Shown piece after piece: positions 37,450 through 46,963 of a stretch of DNA of 64,000 bases. The stretch is taken from assembly GCF_900313035.1 (NCBI RefSeq), contig NZ_OMPS01000003.1:117501-181500 (forward strand). The letters run 5' to 3'. Source of the DNA: Ruegeria sp. EL01. Its GTDB lineage: Bacteria > Pseudomonadota > Alphaproteobacteria > Rhodobacterales > Rhodobacteraceae. The notes beneath the pieces were generated by a model that saw nothing but the letters and a program-made list of their open reading frames with translations, was not told the origin of the DNA and searched no databases. Every line of letters begins with the position of its first letter. Position 1 is the stretch's first letter. The position numbers and the translations under genes are program-made.

Positions 37450-37529
37450 GAACGTTAACAGTTCCATCCAGCCTTGAATACGCATCCGCCCAAGTATAGG
37501 GAAACCCTGCGTGTTAAGGGGAGGCGTTG

Positions 37530-38384
37530 ATGCTGGACGATCCAAAAACCCTGGTGTCTACCGAATGGCTGGCCGCTCATATGAAAGATCCGGATCTGCG
37601 GATTCTGGACGGGTCGTGGTATCTGCCGCAACAGCAGCGTGACGCCAAGGCCGAGTATGACGCGGGTCATATCCCCGGCGCTCGGTTTTTCGATATCGAC
37701 GACATCTCCGATCATCGGTCCGAGTTGCCGCATATGGCGCCACCGGTCGAAAAGTTCATGTCGCGCCTTCGGGCAATGGGCGTGGGCGATGGTCATCAGG
37801 TCGTGGTCTATGATGGTGCCGGTCTTATGTCGGCCGCGCGCGTTTGGTGGCTGTTCCGCCTGATGGGACAGGAAAACATCGCCGTTCTGGACGGTGGCTT
37901 GCCCAAGTGGGCGGCTGAAGGGCGTGAAATCGAGGATCTGCCCCCGGTCATCCGGGACCGCCATATGACGGTGCGTGTTCAAAACCACTTGGTGCGGGAT
38001 GTGACGCAGGTCTCTGCCGCGGCCAAGCTGGCTGACCATGAAATCATCGATGCCCGCTCGGCGGGTCGTTTCGCCGGCAAGGACACAGAGCCGCGCGAAG
38101 GCTTACGTTCGGGCCACATCCCTGGGTCCCGCAATGTGCCTTTTGGCACGCTTATGAACAAGAATGGCACGATGAAGTCACCCGACGACTGCCGGAGTGT
38201 GTTCGAGGCCGCCGGTGTGGACCTGTCGAAACCGGCCATTACATCCTGTGGATCGGGTGTGACGGCTGCGATCCTCAGCCTTGCGCTTGAACGCATGGGC
38301 AAGAAAGATCACTCGCTTTATGACGGCTCCTGGGCTGAATGGGGTGCGTTCCCAACCCTGCCCGTCGCTACCGGAGAGACCTGA
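37530..38384 (+). CDS. sseA: 3-mercaptopyruvate sulfurtransferase
   Basis: A 284-residue enzyme with two rhodanese domains. It moves sulfur from 3-mercaptopyruvate to thiols or cyanide. The C-terminal active loop CGSGVTA (near residue 237) is the mercaptopyruvate type, not the CRKGVTA of thiosulfate rhodanese. The N-terminal domain has AGHIPGARFFDIDDISD. GGAGG lies 5 nt before the ATG. The stop overlaps the aminotransferase start by one base (TGATG); an aminotransferase producing mercaptopyruvate from cysteine would be a logical partner. Confidence 0.93.
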   Translation: MLDDPKTLVSTEWLAAHMKDPDLRILDGSWYLPQQQRDAKAEYDAGHIPGARFFDIDDISDHRSELPHMAPPVEKFMSRLRAMGVGDGHQVVVYDGAGLMSAARVWWLFRLMGQENIAVLDGGLPKWAAEGREIEDLPPVIRDRHMTVRVQNHLVRDVTQVSAAAKLADHEIIDARSAGRFAGKDTEPREGLRSGHIPGSRNVPFGTLMNKNGTMKSPDDCRSVFEAAGVDLSKPAITSCGSGVTAAILSLALERMGKKDHSLYDGSWAEWGAFPTLPVATGET

Positions 38385-39568
38385 TGTTCGAAAACCTCAA
38401 ACCGCAGCCTGCCGACAAGATTTTGGCGTTGATGCAGATGTACCGCGAAGACCCGCGCGATCAAAAGATCGACTTGGGCGTGGGCGTCTACAAGAACGCT
38501 GAGGGCATCACCCCTGTGATGCGCGCGGTGAAAGCCGCCGAAAAGCGCATTTTGGAGGAGCAGGACAGCAAGGCCTATACCGGTCTGGCTGGTGATCCCG
38601 CTTATGCGGATGCGATGATCGGTCTGATCCTTGGCATATCGGTTCCGCGCGGCAACATCGCCGCCGTGGCCACTCCGGGCGGTACAGGCGCCTGCCGTCA
38701 GGCGTTTGAGATGATCCGCATGGCCAACCCCTCGGCCCGGGTGTTCGTGTCGAACCCGACCTGGCCCAACCACCTGTCGATTCTGAACTATCTGGGGATG
38801 GAGAAGGTCCAGTATCGCTACTTCGACAGTGAAACCCGGGGCGTCGATTTCGACGGCATGATCACCGATCTGAAAACCGCCAAAGCTGGCGATGTTGTGC
38901 TGTTGCATGGCTGCTGCCACAACCCGACCGGCGCCAACCTGAACCTTGTGCAGTGGCAAGAGGTCGTGAGCGTTATCAACGAGCTTGGCCTCGTGGCGAT
39001 GATCGACATTGCCTATCAGGGCTTCGGCGATGGACTTGAGGAAGACGCCAAGGCGACCCGTCTGATCGCATCATCGGTCAAGGAATGCCTGATCGCTGCT
39101 TCCTGTTCCAAGAATTTTGGTGTCTATCGCGAGCGCACCGGCCTTTTGATGGCGATCAGCGCCGACGCCGGGCAGACAGCTTTGAACCAAAGCACATTGG
39201 CGTTTCTGAACCGCCAGAACTATTCCTTCCCGCCCGATCACGGCGCGCGCGTGGTCACCACGATCCTGACCGACCCCGCCCTGCGGGCCGACTGGGAGGC
39301 CGAGTTGGAAGAGATCCGCCTGTCGATGCTGGGCCTGCGACAGCAACTGGCGACTGAGCTACAACGCCACAGCGGCTCGGACCGGTTCGGCTTTGTCGCG
39401 CAGCATCGCGGCATGTTCTCGCGCCTTGGCGCGGCCCCGGAACTGGTCGAGAAGCTGCGGGCTGATCACGGCATCTATATGGTCGGTGACAGCCGCCTGA
39501 ACATCGCCGGCTTGAATGCGACAACAGTGCCGATTCTGGCCAAGGCGATTGTGGAAGTTGGCGTTTAA
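38384..39568 (+). CDS. Aromatic/aspartate aminotransferase (class I)
   Basis: A 394-residue PLP enzyme of the AspC/TyrB type. Substrate-binding N-terminus is KIDLGVGVYKNAEG. The cofactor sites are GCCHNPTGAN, MIDIAYQGFGDGL (Asp and Tyr contacts) and CSKNFGVYRERTG with Schiff-base Lys at residue 243. Translationally coupled to sseA by a one-base overlap. It may supply mercaptopyruvate by transaminating cysteine in addition to aspartate or aromatic amino acids; specificity is not resolved. Confidence 0.9.
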   Translation: MFENLKPQPADKILALMQMYREDPRDQKIDLGVGVYKNAEGITPVMRAVKAAEKRILEEQDSKAYTGLAGDPAYADAMIGLILGISVPRGNIAAVATPGGTGACRQAFEMIRMANPSARVFVSNPTWPNHLSILNYLGMEKVQYRYFDSETRGVDFDGMITDLKTAKAGDVVLLHGCCHNPTGANLNLVQWQEVVSVINELGLVAMIDIAYQGFGDGLEEDAKATRLIASSVKECLIAASCSKNFGVYRERTGLLMAISADAGQTALNQSTLAFLNRQNYSFPPDHGARVVTTILTDPALRADWEAELEEIRLSMLGLRQQLATELQRHSGSDRFGFVAQHRGMFSRLGAAPELVEKLRADHGIYMVGDSRLNIAGLNATTVPILAKAIVEVGV

Positions 39569-39594
39569 AGGCTGATCTCTTCAGCAACAAAAGG

Positions 39595-39625
39595 AAAACC
39601 CGGGCGAGAATGCCCGGGTTTTTTT
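39595..39625 (+). terminator. Rho-independent terminator after the aminotransferase gene
   Basis: AAAACCCGGGC (39595-39605) pairs with GCCCGGGTTTT (39612-39622) over GAGAAT, followed by a run of seven T (39619-39625). Classical intrinsic terminator; the A tract also lets it serve amtB from the other strand. Confidence 0.93.
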
Positions 39626-39643
39626 GTTGCATTGTTTCAGGTC

Positions 39644-40969
39644 TTAGCCTTTGGAAAACTCGGGATAGGCTTCCATACCCAGTTCGGCCATATCCAGACC
39701 GTTGATCTCGTCCTCTTCGCTGACGCGGATGCCGACGGTGGCCTTCAGGATCGACCACAGGATCAGTGCGCCGACAAAGGTGAACACTCCATAGGCCGCG
39801 ATGCCCATCAACTGTGTGCCCAGGCTGGCCTCACCGTAGAAAATCACGGCGATGGTGCCCCAGATACCGGCAAACAGGTGAACCGGGATGGCACCGACAA
39901 CGTCGTCGATCTTGAATTTGTCCAGCATCGGAACCGCAAAGACCACGATGATACCACCAACTGCACCGATCCACAGGGCACCGAACAGGGTCGGGGCCAG
40001 CGGCTCGGCGGTTATCGACACCAGACCGGCCAGCGCGCCGTTCAGCACCATGGTCAGGTCGGGTTTTTTGTACAGAAGCTGGGTCATGATCAACGCGGCG
40101 ACTGCGCCCGCTGCTGCGGCCATGTTGGTATTGGCAAAGATGCGCGACACATCAGATACGTCGCCCACCGTGCCCATCGCCAGCTGCGAACCGCCGTTAA
40201 AGCCGAACCAGCCCAGCCAAAGGATGAACGTCCCCAAAGTGGCCAGCGCCAGGTTTGAACCGGGCATCGGGTGGACCTTGCCGTCCTTATACTTGCCGAT
40301 ACGCGGGCCAAGGATGAGACAGCCCGCCAGAGCGGCCCAGCCACCGACCGAATGCACAACAGTTGAGCCAGCAAAGTCAGAGAAGCCTGCTTCGGACAAC
40401 CAGCCGCCGCCCCACTGCCACGAGCCGGAAATCGGGTAGAGCACACCGGTCAGCACGATCACGAAGATCAAGAAGGGCCACAGTTTGATCCGTTCCGCCA
40501 CAGCACCCGATACGATCGAGGCGGTTGCGGCAACAAATACCAGTTGGAAAAAGAAGTCCGAGCCAATCGACGCGTAGTCCAACGCCGCTTCGGCTGGGTC
40601 TACGCCCACAGAATCCAGCGATGTAGTCGAGAAAAACGGGCCGACCCAGCCTGTGATGGTCCAGGCATCGCCGGGGTACATCAGGTTGAAGCCGATCAGC
40701 CAGTACATGATCGCGGCAAAGGAAAACAGCGCCACGTTCTTGATCATCTGCATGGCAACGTTCTTTGACCGCACCAGCCCGCCTTCGAGCATGGCAAAAC
40801 CAGCGGCCATGAAAAACACCAGAAAACCCGCCATCAAGAACAGCAAGGTGGTGAAGATGTATTGTGTATGCAGCGCAGCTTCGCCGGTTGCGGCGTCCTC
40901 TTGCGCGAGACCCATCTGCGGCAACACGATGATCGCAGCAGCAGGGATGAGAGATTTCATCGGGTTCAT
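39644..40969 (-). CDS. amtB: Ammonium transporter
   Basis: A 441-residue AmtB/Mep channel with an N-terminal signal-like segment (AAAIIVLPQMGLAQ) and about 11 membrane helices. The periplasmic gate region and the twin histidines are seen in STVVHSVGGWAALAG and IPVHLFAGIWG. The C-terminal tail contacts the PII protein. GAGGA lies 6 nt before the ATG. Co-transcribed 33 nt after glnK, the usual pair; expected to be induced under nitrogen limitation. Confidence 0.96.
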   Translation of the reverse strand: MNPMKSLIPAAAIIVLPQMGLAQEDAATGEAALHTQYIFTTLLFLMAGFLVFFMAAGFAMLEGGLVRSKNVAMQMIKNVALFSFAAIMYWLIGFNLMYPGDAWTITGWVGPFFSTTSLDSVGVDPAEAALDYASIGSDFFFQLVFVAATASIVSGAVAERIKLWPFLIFVIVLTGVLYPISGSWQWGGGWLSEAGFSDFAGSTVVHSVGGWAALAGCLILGPRIGKYKDGKVHPMPGSNLALATLGTFILWLGWFGFNGGSQLAMGTVGDVSDVSRIFANTNMAAAAGAVAALIMTQLLYKKPDLTMVLNGALAGLVSITAEPLAPTLFGALWIGAVGGIIVVFAVPMLDKFKIDDVVGAIPVHLFAGIWGTIAVIFYGEASLGTQLMGIAAYGVFTFVGALILWSILKATVGIRVSEEDEINGLDMAELGMEAYPEFSKG

Positions 40970-41002
40970 TGTCAGTCCTCGAATGATGTGGAGTAAGGGC
41001 GC

Positions 41003-41341
41003 CTACAGCGCTTCCTCGTTGGTTTCCCCGGTCCGCACGCGCAGCGCCTGCTCGACATCGAGGACAAAAATCTTGCCGTCACCGATCTTGCCGGTTTTGG
41101 CGTTCTTGGTGATCGTCTCGACGATCTGGTCGGCCATGGTGGCGGGCACTACGATTTCCAGTTTGATCTTGGGCACGAAGTTCACGGCATATTCGGCCCC
41201 ACGGTAAATTTCCGTGTGGCCAGATTGCGAGCCAAATCCCTTGATTTCAGTCACCATCATGCCGCGCACCCCGGCTGTGGTCAGTGCTTCGCGCACCTCC
41301 TCCAGCTTGAACGGCTTGATTGTCGCAATAATCAGTTTCAC
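41003..41341 (-). CDS. glnK: PII nitrogen regulatory protein GlnK
   Basis: A 112-residue PII protein that blocks AmtB and senses 2-oxoglutarate and ATP/ADP. Uridylylation Tyr51 is in the T-loop SGHTEIYRGAEY, the B-loop is TGKIGDGKIFV, and the N-terminus is KLIIATIKPFKLEEV. The start codon is GTG, chosen because PII homology begins there and an AGGGGA site precedes it; a longer upstream reading is not PII-like. First gene of glnK-amtB. Confidence 0.95.
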   Translation of the reverse strand: MKLIIATIKPFKLEEVREALTTAGVRGMMVTEIKGFGSQSGHTEIYRGAEYAVNFVPKIKLEIVVPATMADQIVETITKNAKTGKIGDGKIFVLDVEQALRVRTGETNEEAL

Positions 41342-41459
41342 GTCATTCCCCTCTGCTTCCCCGGCTGGGCCGGTTTGTTTGCACCTGCAGAAAAAGAGCG
41401 TGACAGGCCGCCGTAGGGAACGGTCGCGGGACGTAAAAGCGCCGTGAAATGACGCAAAA

Positions 41460-41485
41460 TTGCACATTTTTTGCACAAATTGCGC
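41460..41485. promoter_or_regulatory. TGCAC-type repeats upstream of glnK
   Basis: TTGCACA occurs at 41460-41466 and 41471-41477, and TTGCGC at 41480-41485. They lie about 120 bp upstream of glnK. TGCAC is the half-site of NtrC operators, but here the copies are direct rather than inverted. No clear sigma-54 promoter was found. Confidence 0.3.
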
Positions 41486-41600
41486 GAGGAGATTAAAATT
41501 TAATCGTCAGTGAGAGGGAAAATTCCGGAATTTCTGACCTCTACATACCCGGATCACCGGAGTATGGTGGCGCAAAAGCATAATCGGGCAGAGTTTGAGC

Positions 41601-43790
41601 ATGACTGAGTCCAGACGTCGAAAATCGACATTGGTCGCGGATAAAAGATACCCGTCGAAGAGGCGCAAGCCCACGGCGACCAAGCGTGCTGCGAAACCGG
41701 CGGGCAAGAAGTCGACCGCGCGCAAGACAACAACGCGCAAGACCGCACGGAAGAAAACACGCAAACGCTCTGGCGGCAACGGCGGTGGTATTTTTCGCCG
41801 TCTTTTCCGCTGGATATGGCGATTGATCTGGGGCCTGACATGGCGCGTCGGGGCTATCGTAGGCATGTTGGTCGCGCTAGCGGTGGGCATTGTCTATACC
41901 ACATTGCCGGATGTCGACGCGCTGTTAGACGGGCGCGCGCGCGGGTCGGTGACGCTGCTGGACCGTGACGGCAAGGTCTTTGCCTGGCGCGGGGATCAGT
42001 TCGGCGGGGTAATCACAGCTGACACAGTCTCACCCCACCTGAAGAACGCCGTCGTCGCGACCGAAGACAAACGATTTTACCGTCATTTCGGGATCAGCCC
42101 GCGTGGTGTGGCCAGCGCTGTGCGCATCAACCTCAGCGAAGGGCGGGGGCCGTTGTCTGGCCATGGCGGCTCGACCATCACGCAACAGACGGCGAAACTA
42201 CTGTGTCTTGGCGTGCCCTATGAACCTGACCAGTGGGAGTCCGAGGGCGCGTATGAATCCGATTGTCGGCAAGGGTCGCTGTGGCGCAAAGGCAAAGAGG
42301 CCATTTACGCAATGGCGATGGAGGTCAAATACTCCAAGGATGAGATCCTGACCATCTATCTGAACCGCGCTTTCCTAGGTGCAGGCGCGCGCGGGTTCGA
42401 AGCTGCGAGCCAGCGCTATTTTGGTAAATCCGCCGCCGAAGTTTCACCTGCCGAGGCTTCGATGCTTGCTGGTCTGCTGGTGGCACCGACGCGTTATGCG
42501 CCCACAAACAACCTGCAGCGATCCCAGGACCGCGCGCGGCTTGTTGTGGGCCTGATGGAAACTCAGGGTTATCTATCGGGCGCCCAGGCAAGCGAAGCCC
42601 GCAGCAGGCCGGCACAATTGTCCGAAGCTGCTGCGGCGCGAGCCGGGGGTTATTTTGCAGATTGGGTGATGGCCAGCGGGCCAGAGTTCTTTACGCGCAA
42701 TACGACCGAAGATGTGGTGATCCGCACCACTTTGGATCAGCGTATTCAGAAGTCCGCAGAAGAGGCGCTGAAATTCATCTTTCAGGAAAAGGTGCGCGAA
42801 GGGTCGAAGGCACAGGCTGCGATTGTTGTGATGTCGGCGGATGGGGCGGTACGCGGGATGGTCGGCGGTCGCAAGACGCGTGTGTCCGGTGCGTTCAACC
42901 GTGCCACGCAGGCGCTGCGACAGACCGGGTCATCCTTCAAGCCCTTCGTCTATGCAACGGCGCTTGAGCTGGGGTATTCCCCGCTGGATACAGTGATGGA
43001 TGAGCCCACATGTTGGAACATCGCCGGGTCTGGTCAGTGGTGCCCCAAGAATTACACGAACAAGTATTATGGCCGGGTGTCGCTGGCCGATGCGTTGAAG
43101 AACTCGCTGAACATTCCAGCAGTGAAAGTGGCCGAGATTTCGGGGCTGGAGAACGTTCGCAAAGTCACCAATGAGTTCGGCATTGCCAGCGATCTGGCGC
43201 AGGGTCTGGCGCTGGCGCTGGGCGCATCTGAAAGCACGCTGATTGAGATGACCGGGGCATATGCAGGGATCCTGAATGGTGGCTCGGCTGTGGAGCCTTA
43301 TGGTCTGACCGAGCTTAAGCTGCTGGGGGATGACAAGCCGGTCATGGTGACAACGACAGGGATTGGAGAGCGGGTGATCCGGGACGAGGCCGCCAAGCAA
43401 CTGACCTGGATGATGGAGCGTGTCGTGTCCCAGGGGACCGGCGGGCGCGCCAAATTGCCCGGCTGGCAAGTTGCTGGCAAAACCGGGACCACCCAGGCTG
43501 CGCGCGACGCCTGGTTCATCGGATTTACGGCCGATTACGTGACGGGTGTTTGGATGGGGTATGACGACAATACGCCGCTGTCAGGTGTGACCGGGGGTGG
43601 TCTGCCTGCGGAAATCTGGCGGGAAACGATGCTGCGTGTCACCGAAGGCATGACCCCGACGCCGCTGCCAATGCTGGCGCCCGCACCGCCGGTGCAGGTG
43701 TCCCAGCCCAGCCAGCCGCGCCAGAGACAAGGTGGCGGATTTGCCAAGGCAGTCGACAGTCTGTTGAAGGATATATTCGGCGGGAACTAA
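41601..43790 (+). CDS. Class A penicillin-binding protein (PBP1A family)
   Basis: A 729-residue bifunctional peptidoglycan synthase. A very basic N-terminal cytoplasmic tail of about 65 residues (repeated Lys/Arg/Thr) precedes one membrane helix (about 80-100). The glycosyltransferase domain has the catalytic Glu near residue 155 (TEDKRFYRHFG) and STITQQTAKLL. The transpeptidase domain has the SxxK Ser in TGSSFKPFVYAT (near residue 438), then SLN and KTGTT. The Gln/Pro-rich end is low complexity. ATG at 41601 is preferred to an in-frame TTG two codons earlier. Monocistronic, ending at a strong terminator. Confidence 0.93.
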   Translation: MTESRRRKSTLVADKRYPSKRRKPTATKRAAKPAGKKSTARKTTTRKTARKKTRKRSGGNGGGIFRRLFRWIWRLIWGLTWRVGAIVGMLVALAVGIVYTTLPDVDALLDGRARGSVTLLDRDGKVFAWRGDQFGGVITADTVSPHLKNAVVATEDKRFYRHFGISPRGVASAVRINLSEGRGPLSGHGGSTITQQTAKLLCLGVPYEPDQWESEGAYESDCRQGSLWRKGKEAIYAMAMEVKYSKDEILTIYLNRAFLGAGARGFEAASQRYFGKSAAEVSPAEASMLAGLLVAPTRYAPTNNLQRSQDRARLVVGLMETQGYLSGAQASEARSRPAQLSEAAAARAGGYFADWVMASGPEFFTRNTTEDVVIRTTLDQRIQKSAEEALKFIFQEKVREGSKAQAAIVVMSADGAVRGMVGGRKTRVSGAFNRATQALRQTGSSFKPFVYATALELGYSPLDTVMDEPTCWNIAGSGQWCPKNYTNKYYGRVSLADALKNSLNIPAVKVAEISGLENVRKVTNEFGIASDLAQGLALALGASESTLIEMTGAYAGILNGGSAVEPYGLTELKLLGDDKPVMVTTTGIGERVIRDEAAKQLTWMMERVVSQGTGGRAKLPGWQVAGKTGTTQAARDAWFIGFTADYVTGVWMGYDDNTPLSGVTGGGLPAEIWRETMLRVTEGMTPTPLPMLAPAPPVQVSQPSQPRQRQGGGFAKAVDSLLKDIFGGN

Positions 43791-43803
43791 TGTTCGCGTA
43801 GGG

Positions 43804-43828
43804 TTGGGAGGTGCGCCGCACCTCCCAA
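43804..43828. terminator. Bidirectional terminator, PBP1A / leuB
   Basis: A perfect 11-bp stem TTGGGAGGTGC/GCACCTCCCAA with a GCC loop, between convergent genes (14 nt after the PBP stop, 8 nt from the leuB stop). Confidence 0.75.
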
Positions 43829-43835
43829 ACAGGTC

Positions 43836-44939
43836 TTAAAGACTTTCGTCCAGAGCCGCGATGATTGCAGCGCCCATTTCAGTGGTCGAGACCGGCTCGA
43901 CACCTTCATCAGCCAGAAGATCGCCAGTGCGCACTCCGTCCGCCAGCACTTTCTCGACAGCGGCTTCCAGACGGTCAGCTTCTGCGCCTTCGTCAAAACT
44001 GTAGCGCAGTGCCATGGCAAAGCTGAGGATACAGGCGACCGGGTTGGCCTTGCCTTGTCCGGTGATATCGGGCGCAGACCCATGCACCGGCTCGTACATC
44101 GCCTTGGGGCGACCATTGGCCATCGGCGCACCAAGGCTTGCAGAGGGCAGCATGCCCAGGCTGCCAGTCAGCATCGCAGCACAATCAGACAGGATGTCAC
44201 CGAACAGGTTATCAGTCAGGATCACATCGAATTGCTTAGGCGCCCGGACTAGCTGCATGGCGCCGTTGTCAGCATACATGTGCGAAAGCTCAACCTCGGG
44301 ATAATCGGCAGCGACACGGGTTACGACCTCGCGCCACAGGATGCCGGATTCCATCACGTTGGCTTTTTCCATCGAGCACAGTTTCTTGTTCCGGCGCATC
44401 GCCAGTTCAAAGGCCGAGCGCGCGGCGCGTTCGATTTCGGACTCAGTGTAGCGCTGGGTGTTGATCCCGACGCGTTCGTTGCCTTCTTCGAAGATACCGC
44501 GCGGTTCGCCGAAATAAACACCTGACGTCAGCTCGCGCACGATCATGATATCGAGACCAGCGACAATGTCTTTCTTCAACGATGAGAAGTCGGCCAGCGC
44601 GTCAAAGCATTGCGCCGGGCGCAGGTTCGAATACAGGTCCATTTCCTTGCGCAGGCGCAGCAGGCCGCGTTCCGGTTTCAAGCTGAAATCCAGATCGTCG
44701 TATTTAGGGCCACCAACGGCCCCCAACAGAACGGCATCCGCTTCCTGAGCTTTTGCCATCGTCTCATCCGACAACGGAGCGCCATGAGCGTCATAAGCCG
44801 CACCGCCCACAAGGTCCTCGCTTACATCAAACTGTAGGTCGCGATTGGCACCGAACCAGTCGATGATCTTGCGCACTTCGGCCATGACTTCGGGGCCAAT
44901 TCCATCTCCGGGCAGGATGAGGAGCGAGGGGTTGGACAT
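43836..44939 (-). CDS. leuB: 3-isopropylmalate dehydrogenase
   Basis: A 367-residue NAD-dependent decarboxylating dehydrogenase of leucine synthesis. N-terminal [17 protein letters not shown], substrate-binding [20 protein letters not shown], catalytic region [11 protein letters not shown] and cofactor-binding [18 protein letters not shown] are all present. Start at MSNPSLL is fixed by AAGGAGA 7 nt upstream. It works after leuC/leuD, which lie about 4-8 kb away in this window. Confidence 0.97.
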   Translation of the reverse strand: MSNPSLLILPGDGIGPEVMAEVRKIIDWFGANRDLQFDVSEDLVGGAAYDAHGAPLSDETMAKAQEADAVLLGAVGGPKYDDLDFSLKPERGLLRLRKEMDLYSNLRPAQCFDALADFSSLKKDIVAGLDIMIVRELTSGVYFGEPRGIFEEGNERVGINTQRYTESEIERAARSAFELAMRRNKKLCSMEKANVMESGILWREVVTRVAADYPEVELSHMYADNGAMQLVRAPKQFDVILTDNLFGDILSDCAAMLTGSLGMLPSASLGAPMANGRPKAMYEPVHGSAPDITGQGKANPVACILSFAMALRYSFDEGAEADRLEAAVEKVLADGVRTGDLLADEGVEPVSTTEMGAAIIAALDESL

Positions 44940-45035
44940 GAAGGGTCTCCTTGCGTTTTGTCGCAATGGCCCTAGCGTCTGTGCCGCATCGGGTCAATGA
45001 GACGATCTAACCGATTCACTCCGAAAGCGTAGGTT

Positions 45036-45053
45036 GGCGACGGTTTGGTCGCC
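45036..45053 (-). terminator. Short hairpin after the second lysR
   Basis: GGCGAC (45036-45041) and GTCGCC (45048-45053) pair over a 6-nt loop, 28 nt beyond the lysR stop. Possible weak terminator in the 141-bp region that must also hold the leuB promoter. Confidence 0.35.
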
Positions 45054-45080
45054 GCATGGCATCAATCTTGCCAAAAATGC

Positions 45081-45974
45081 CTACAGGCTGGCTTTTAGCC
45101 CTTCAGCCAGTAGGTCCCACACCCGGCGGATGCGCGGGGTCTGGCGCATGGCCTGAGGCGCGGCCAACCAGACCGGCAGCACCGGAATTTCAACGTCCAG
45201 GCGCACGACTTCTACTTTGGGATCTGCTTGGGCGACCTGAACCTGACCGAAACCAATACCGCAGCCCGCCCGGATAAGCTCCCAATAAGCGCTTTGCAGA
45301 TCGCAGCGGGTGGCAAAAATATCGCGATTGGCTGGCCAACCCTTTTCCCGCATCTTCTCGATGATCTGCTTGTTGGCGTCAAATCCAACCAGATCGTGGC
45401 TGAACAGGTCTTCTGGGGTTTCAGGTCGGCCCGCCCGGTCCAGATAGGATTTGGCCGCGCAAAAGCACAGCGGGACATCTCCAATGTAACGGGACACGAT
45501 ATCCATCTGTTCGGGGCGGTACATGCGTACAGCGATATCCGCCTCGCGGTACAACAAGTTCTCACTGGCATCGGTGGCCACCAGTTCGAGCTGAATCGCT
45601 GGCTCCTGCCGGCGTATGCCCGCTAGAATAGACGGCAAAAGATGGTGTGAGGCAAAGACAGACGCTGTGATCCGAACAGAGCCTTCCAATTGCTGCGACT
45701 GCCCCGCTGCGGTCATGCTGAACGCACTCATGGCGCTGTGCATCTGTTGTGCCATCGGCAAAAGCTGGGACCCAACCTCGCTGAGTTTCAGCCCCCGGGC
45801 GTGCCGATCAAACAGGGACACGCCCAACTCGGCCTCAAGCGCCTGGACCTGTCGTCCCAATGTTGGCTGGCTGCGATCCAGCTGCCGTGCCGCAGCGGAC
45901 AGTGATCCGGTTTCGGCAACGGCCAGAAAGCTCTGAATCAGGGACCAGTCCGCGTGTGTTAAGGTTCTGTCCAT
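45081..45974 (-). CDS. LysR family transcriptional regulator
   Basis: A 297-residue LysR regulator. DNA-binding residues 8-65 include SFLAVAETGSLSAAARQLDR and SQPTLGRQVQALEAELGVSL. The effector domain begins with VRITASVFASHHLLPSIL. Divergent from an SDR/epimerase-like gene 84 bp away, the expected target. An inverted repeat lies on its own start codon (45973-45986). Confidence 0.9.
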   Translation of the reverse strand: MDRTLTHADWSLIQSFLAVAETGSLSAAARQLDRSQPTLGRQVQALEAELGVSLFDRHARGLKLSEVGSQLLPMAQQMHSAMSAFSMTAAGQSQQLEGSVRITASVFASHHLLPSILAGIRRQEPAIQLELVATDASENLLYREADIAVRMYRPEQMDIVSRYIGDVPLCFCAAKSYLDRAGRPETPEDLFSHDLVGFDANKQIIEKMREKGWPANRDIFATRCDLQSAYWELIRAGCGIGFGQVQVAQADPKVEVVRLDVEIPVLPVWLAAPQAMRQTPRIRRVWDLLAEGLKASL

Positions 45975-45986
45975 TCAAAAATGAAT
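45973..45986. promoter_or_regulatory. Inverted repeat overlapping the lysR start
   Basis: ATTCA-AAAA-TGAAT, a perfect 5-bp inverted repeat covering the lysR start codon in the divergent promoter. May be an autoregulatory site; short enough to be chance. Confidence 0.35.
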
Positions 45987-46058
45987 ACACAATCTACACC
46001 GACCGGCAATTCCTTAATTTGCCTGAATGGCTACATTCTCTGCCAACAGGAGGATGTC

Positions 46059-46958
46059 ATGACACAGACCGTTCTAATTTTGGGCGCATCAGGCCGCTTT
46101 GGCCGCAACGCTGCTTTGGCTTTTCGCAATGCAGGTTGGCCGGTTCGCAAATTTGACCGTAAGACCGACGTGCTGGAAGCAGCAGCGACAGGGGCAGATG
46201 TCATCGTCAATGCCTGGAATCCGCTCTATCCGGACTGGGCGCTTTTGGTGCCAAAACTGCATCAACAGGTGATCGACGTTGCCTCGAAAACCGGTGCAAC
46301 CGTCATTGTTCCGGGGAACGTTTACGTGTTTGGTGCCAATACGCCGTGCCCCTGGTCGGGTGACACACCGCATCTGGCGACAAACCCGCTGGGTCGTATC
46401 CGAATAGAAATGGAAGAGGCTTACCGCAGCTCATCGGTGCGAACGATTATCCTGCGGGCGGGGGATTTCATTGATACCTCCGCCTCGGCGAACTGGTTTG
46501 ATCGGGTCATGATAAAACACCTGTCGCGTGGTCGGTTGGTTTATCCCGGCAACCCAGAGATCCCTCATGCCTGGGCCTACCTTCCAGATCTGGCGCGAAC
46601 AGCCGTCGCGTTGGCCGAGATGCGTGATAGCCTGCCTCGATTCTGTGACGTCCCCTTCACCGGGCACACTCTGACAGGAGCGGAGTTAGCTCAGGCGTTG
46701 TCTCGAGTCACCGCTCAGACCGTAACGATCAAACAGATGAGCTGGTGGCCCCTTCACCTTGCCAGACCATTCTGGCGACTGGCCCCGCATTTGCTTGAGA
46801 TGCGGTATCTGTGGGATGTACCGCATCGGTTGGATGGCAGCCTGATGGCCGAGCTACTGGGGGAGGTTCAACACACTGGGTTGGATGATGTCTTGCGATC
46901 CGCAATTCCCGAGACATTGGCAGAGCCGTCTCGCGCGGCCAAAGCAGTGGCGGTTTGA
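46059..46958 (+). CDS. NAD(P)-dependent epimerase/dehydratase-like (extended SDR) protein
   Basis: A 299-residue Rossmann protein with LILGASGRFGRNAALAF at residues 6-22 and an extended-SDR body (VIVPGNVYVFGANTPCPW), but the YxxxK catalytic pair is not evident, so it may be an atypical SDR. AGGAGG (46048-46053) lies 5 nt before the ATG at 46059 and excludes the longer in-frame start at 45981. Regulated, by position, by the divergent LysR. Substrate unknown. Confidence 0.8.
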   Translation: MTQTVLILGASGRFGRNAALAFRNAGWPVRKFDRKTDVLEAAATGADVIVNAWNPLYPDWALLVPKLHQQVIDVASKTGATVIVPGNVYVFGANTPCPWSGDTPHLATNPLGRIRIEMEEAYRSSSVRTIILRAGDFIDTSASANWFDRVMIKHLSRGRLVYPGNPEIPHAWAYLPDLARTAVALAEMRDSLPRFCDVPFTGHTLTGAELAQALSRVTAQTVTIKQMSWWPLHLARPFWRLAPHLLEMRYLWDVPHRLDGSLMAELLGEVQHTGLDDVLRSAIPETLAEPSRAAKAVAV

Positions 46959-46963
46959 GCGGG

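Noticed and set aside
37450-37529. SAM-type riboswitch upstream of sseA
   Set aside because: The 80-bp leader lacks the conserved SAM-II or SAH core sequences.
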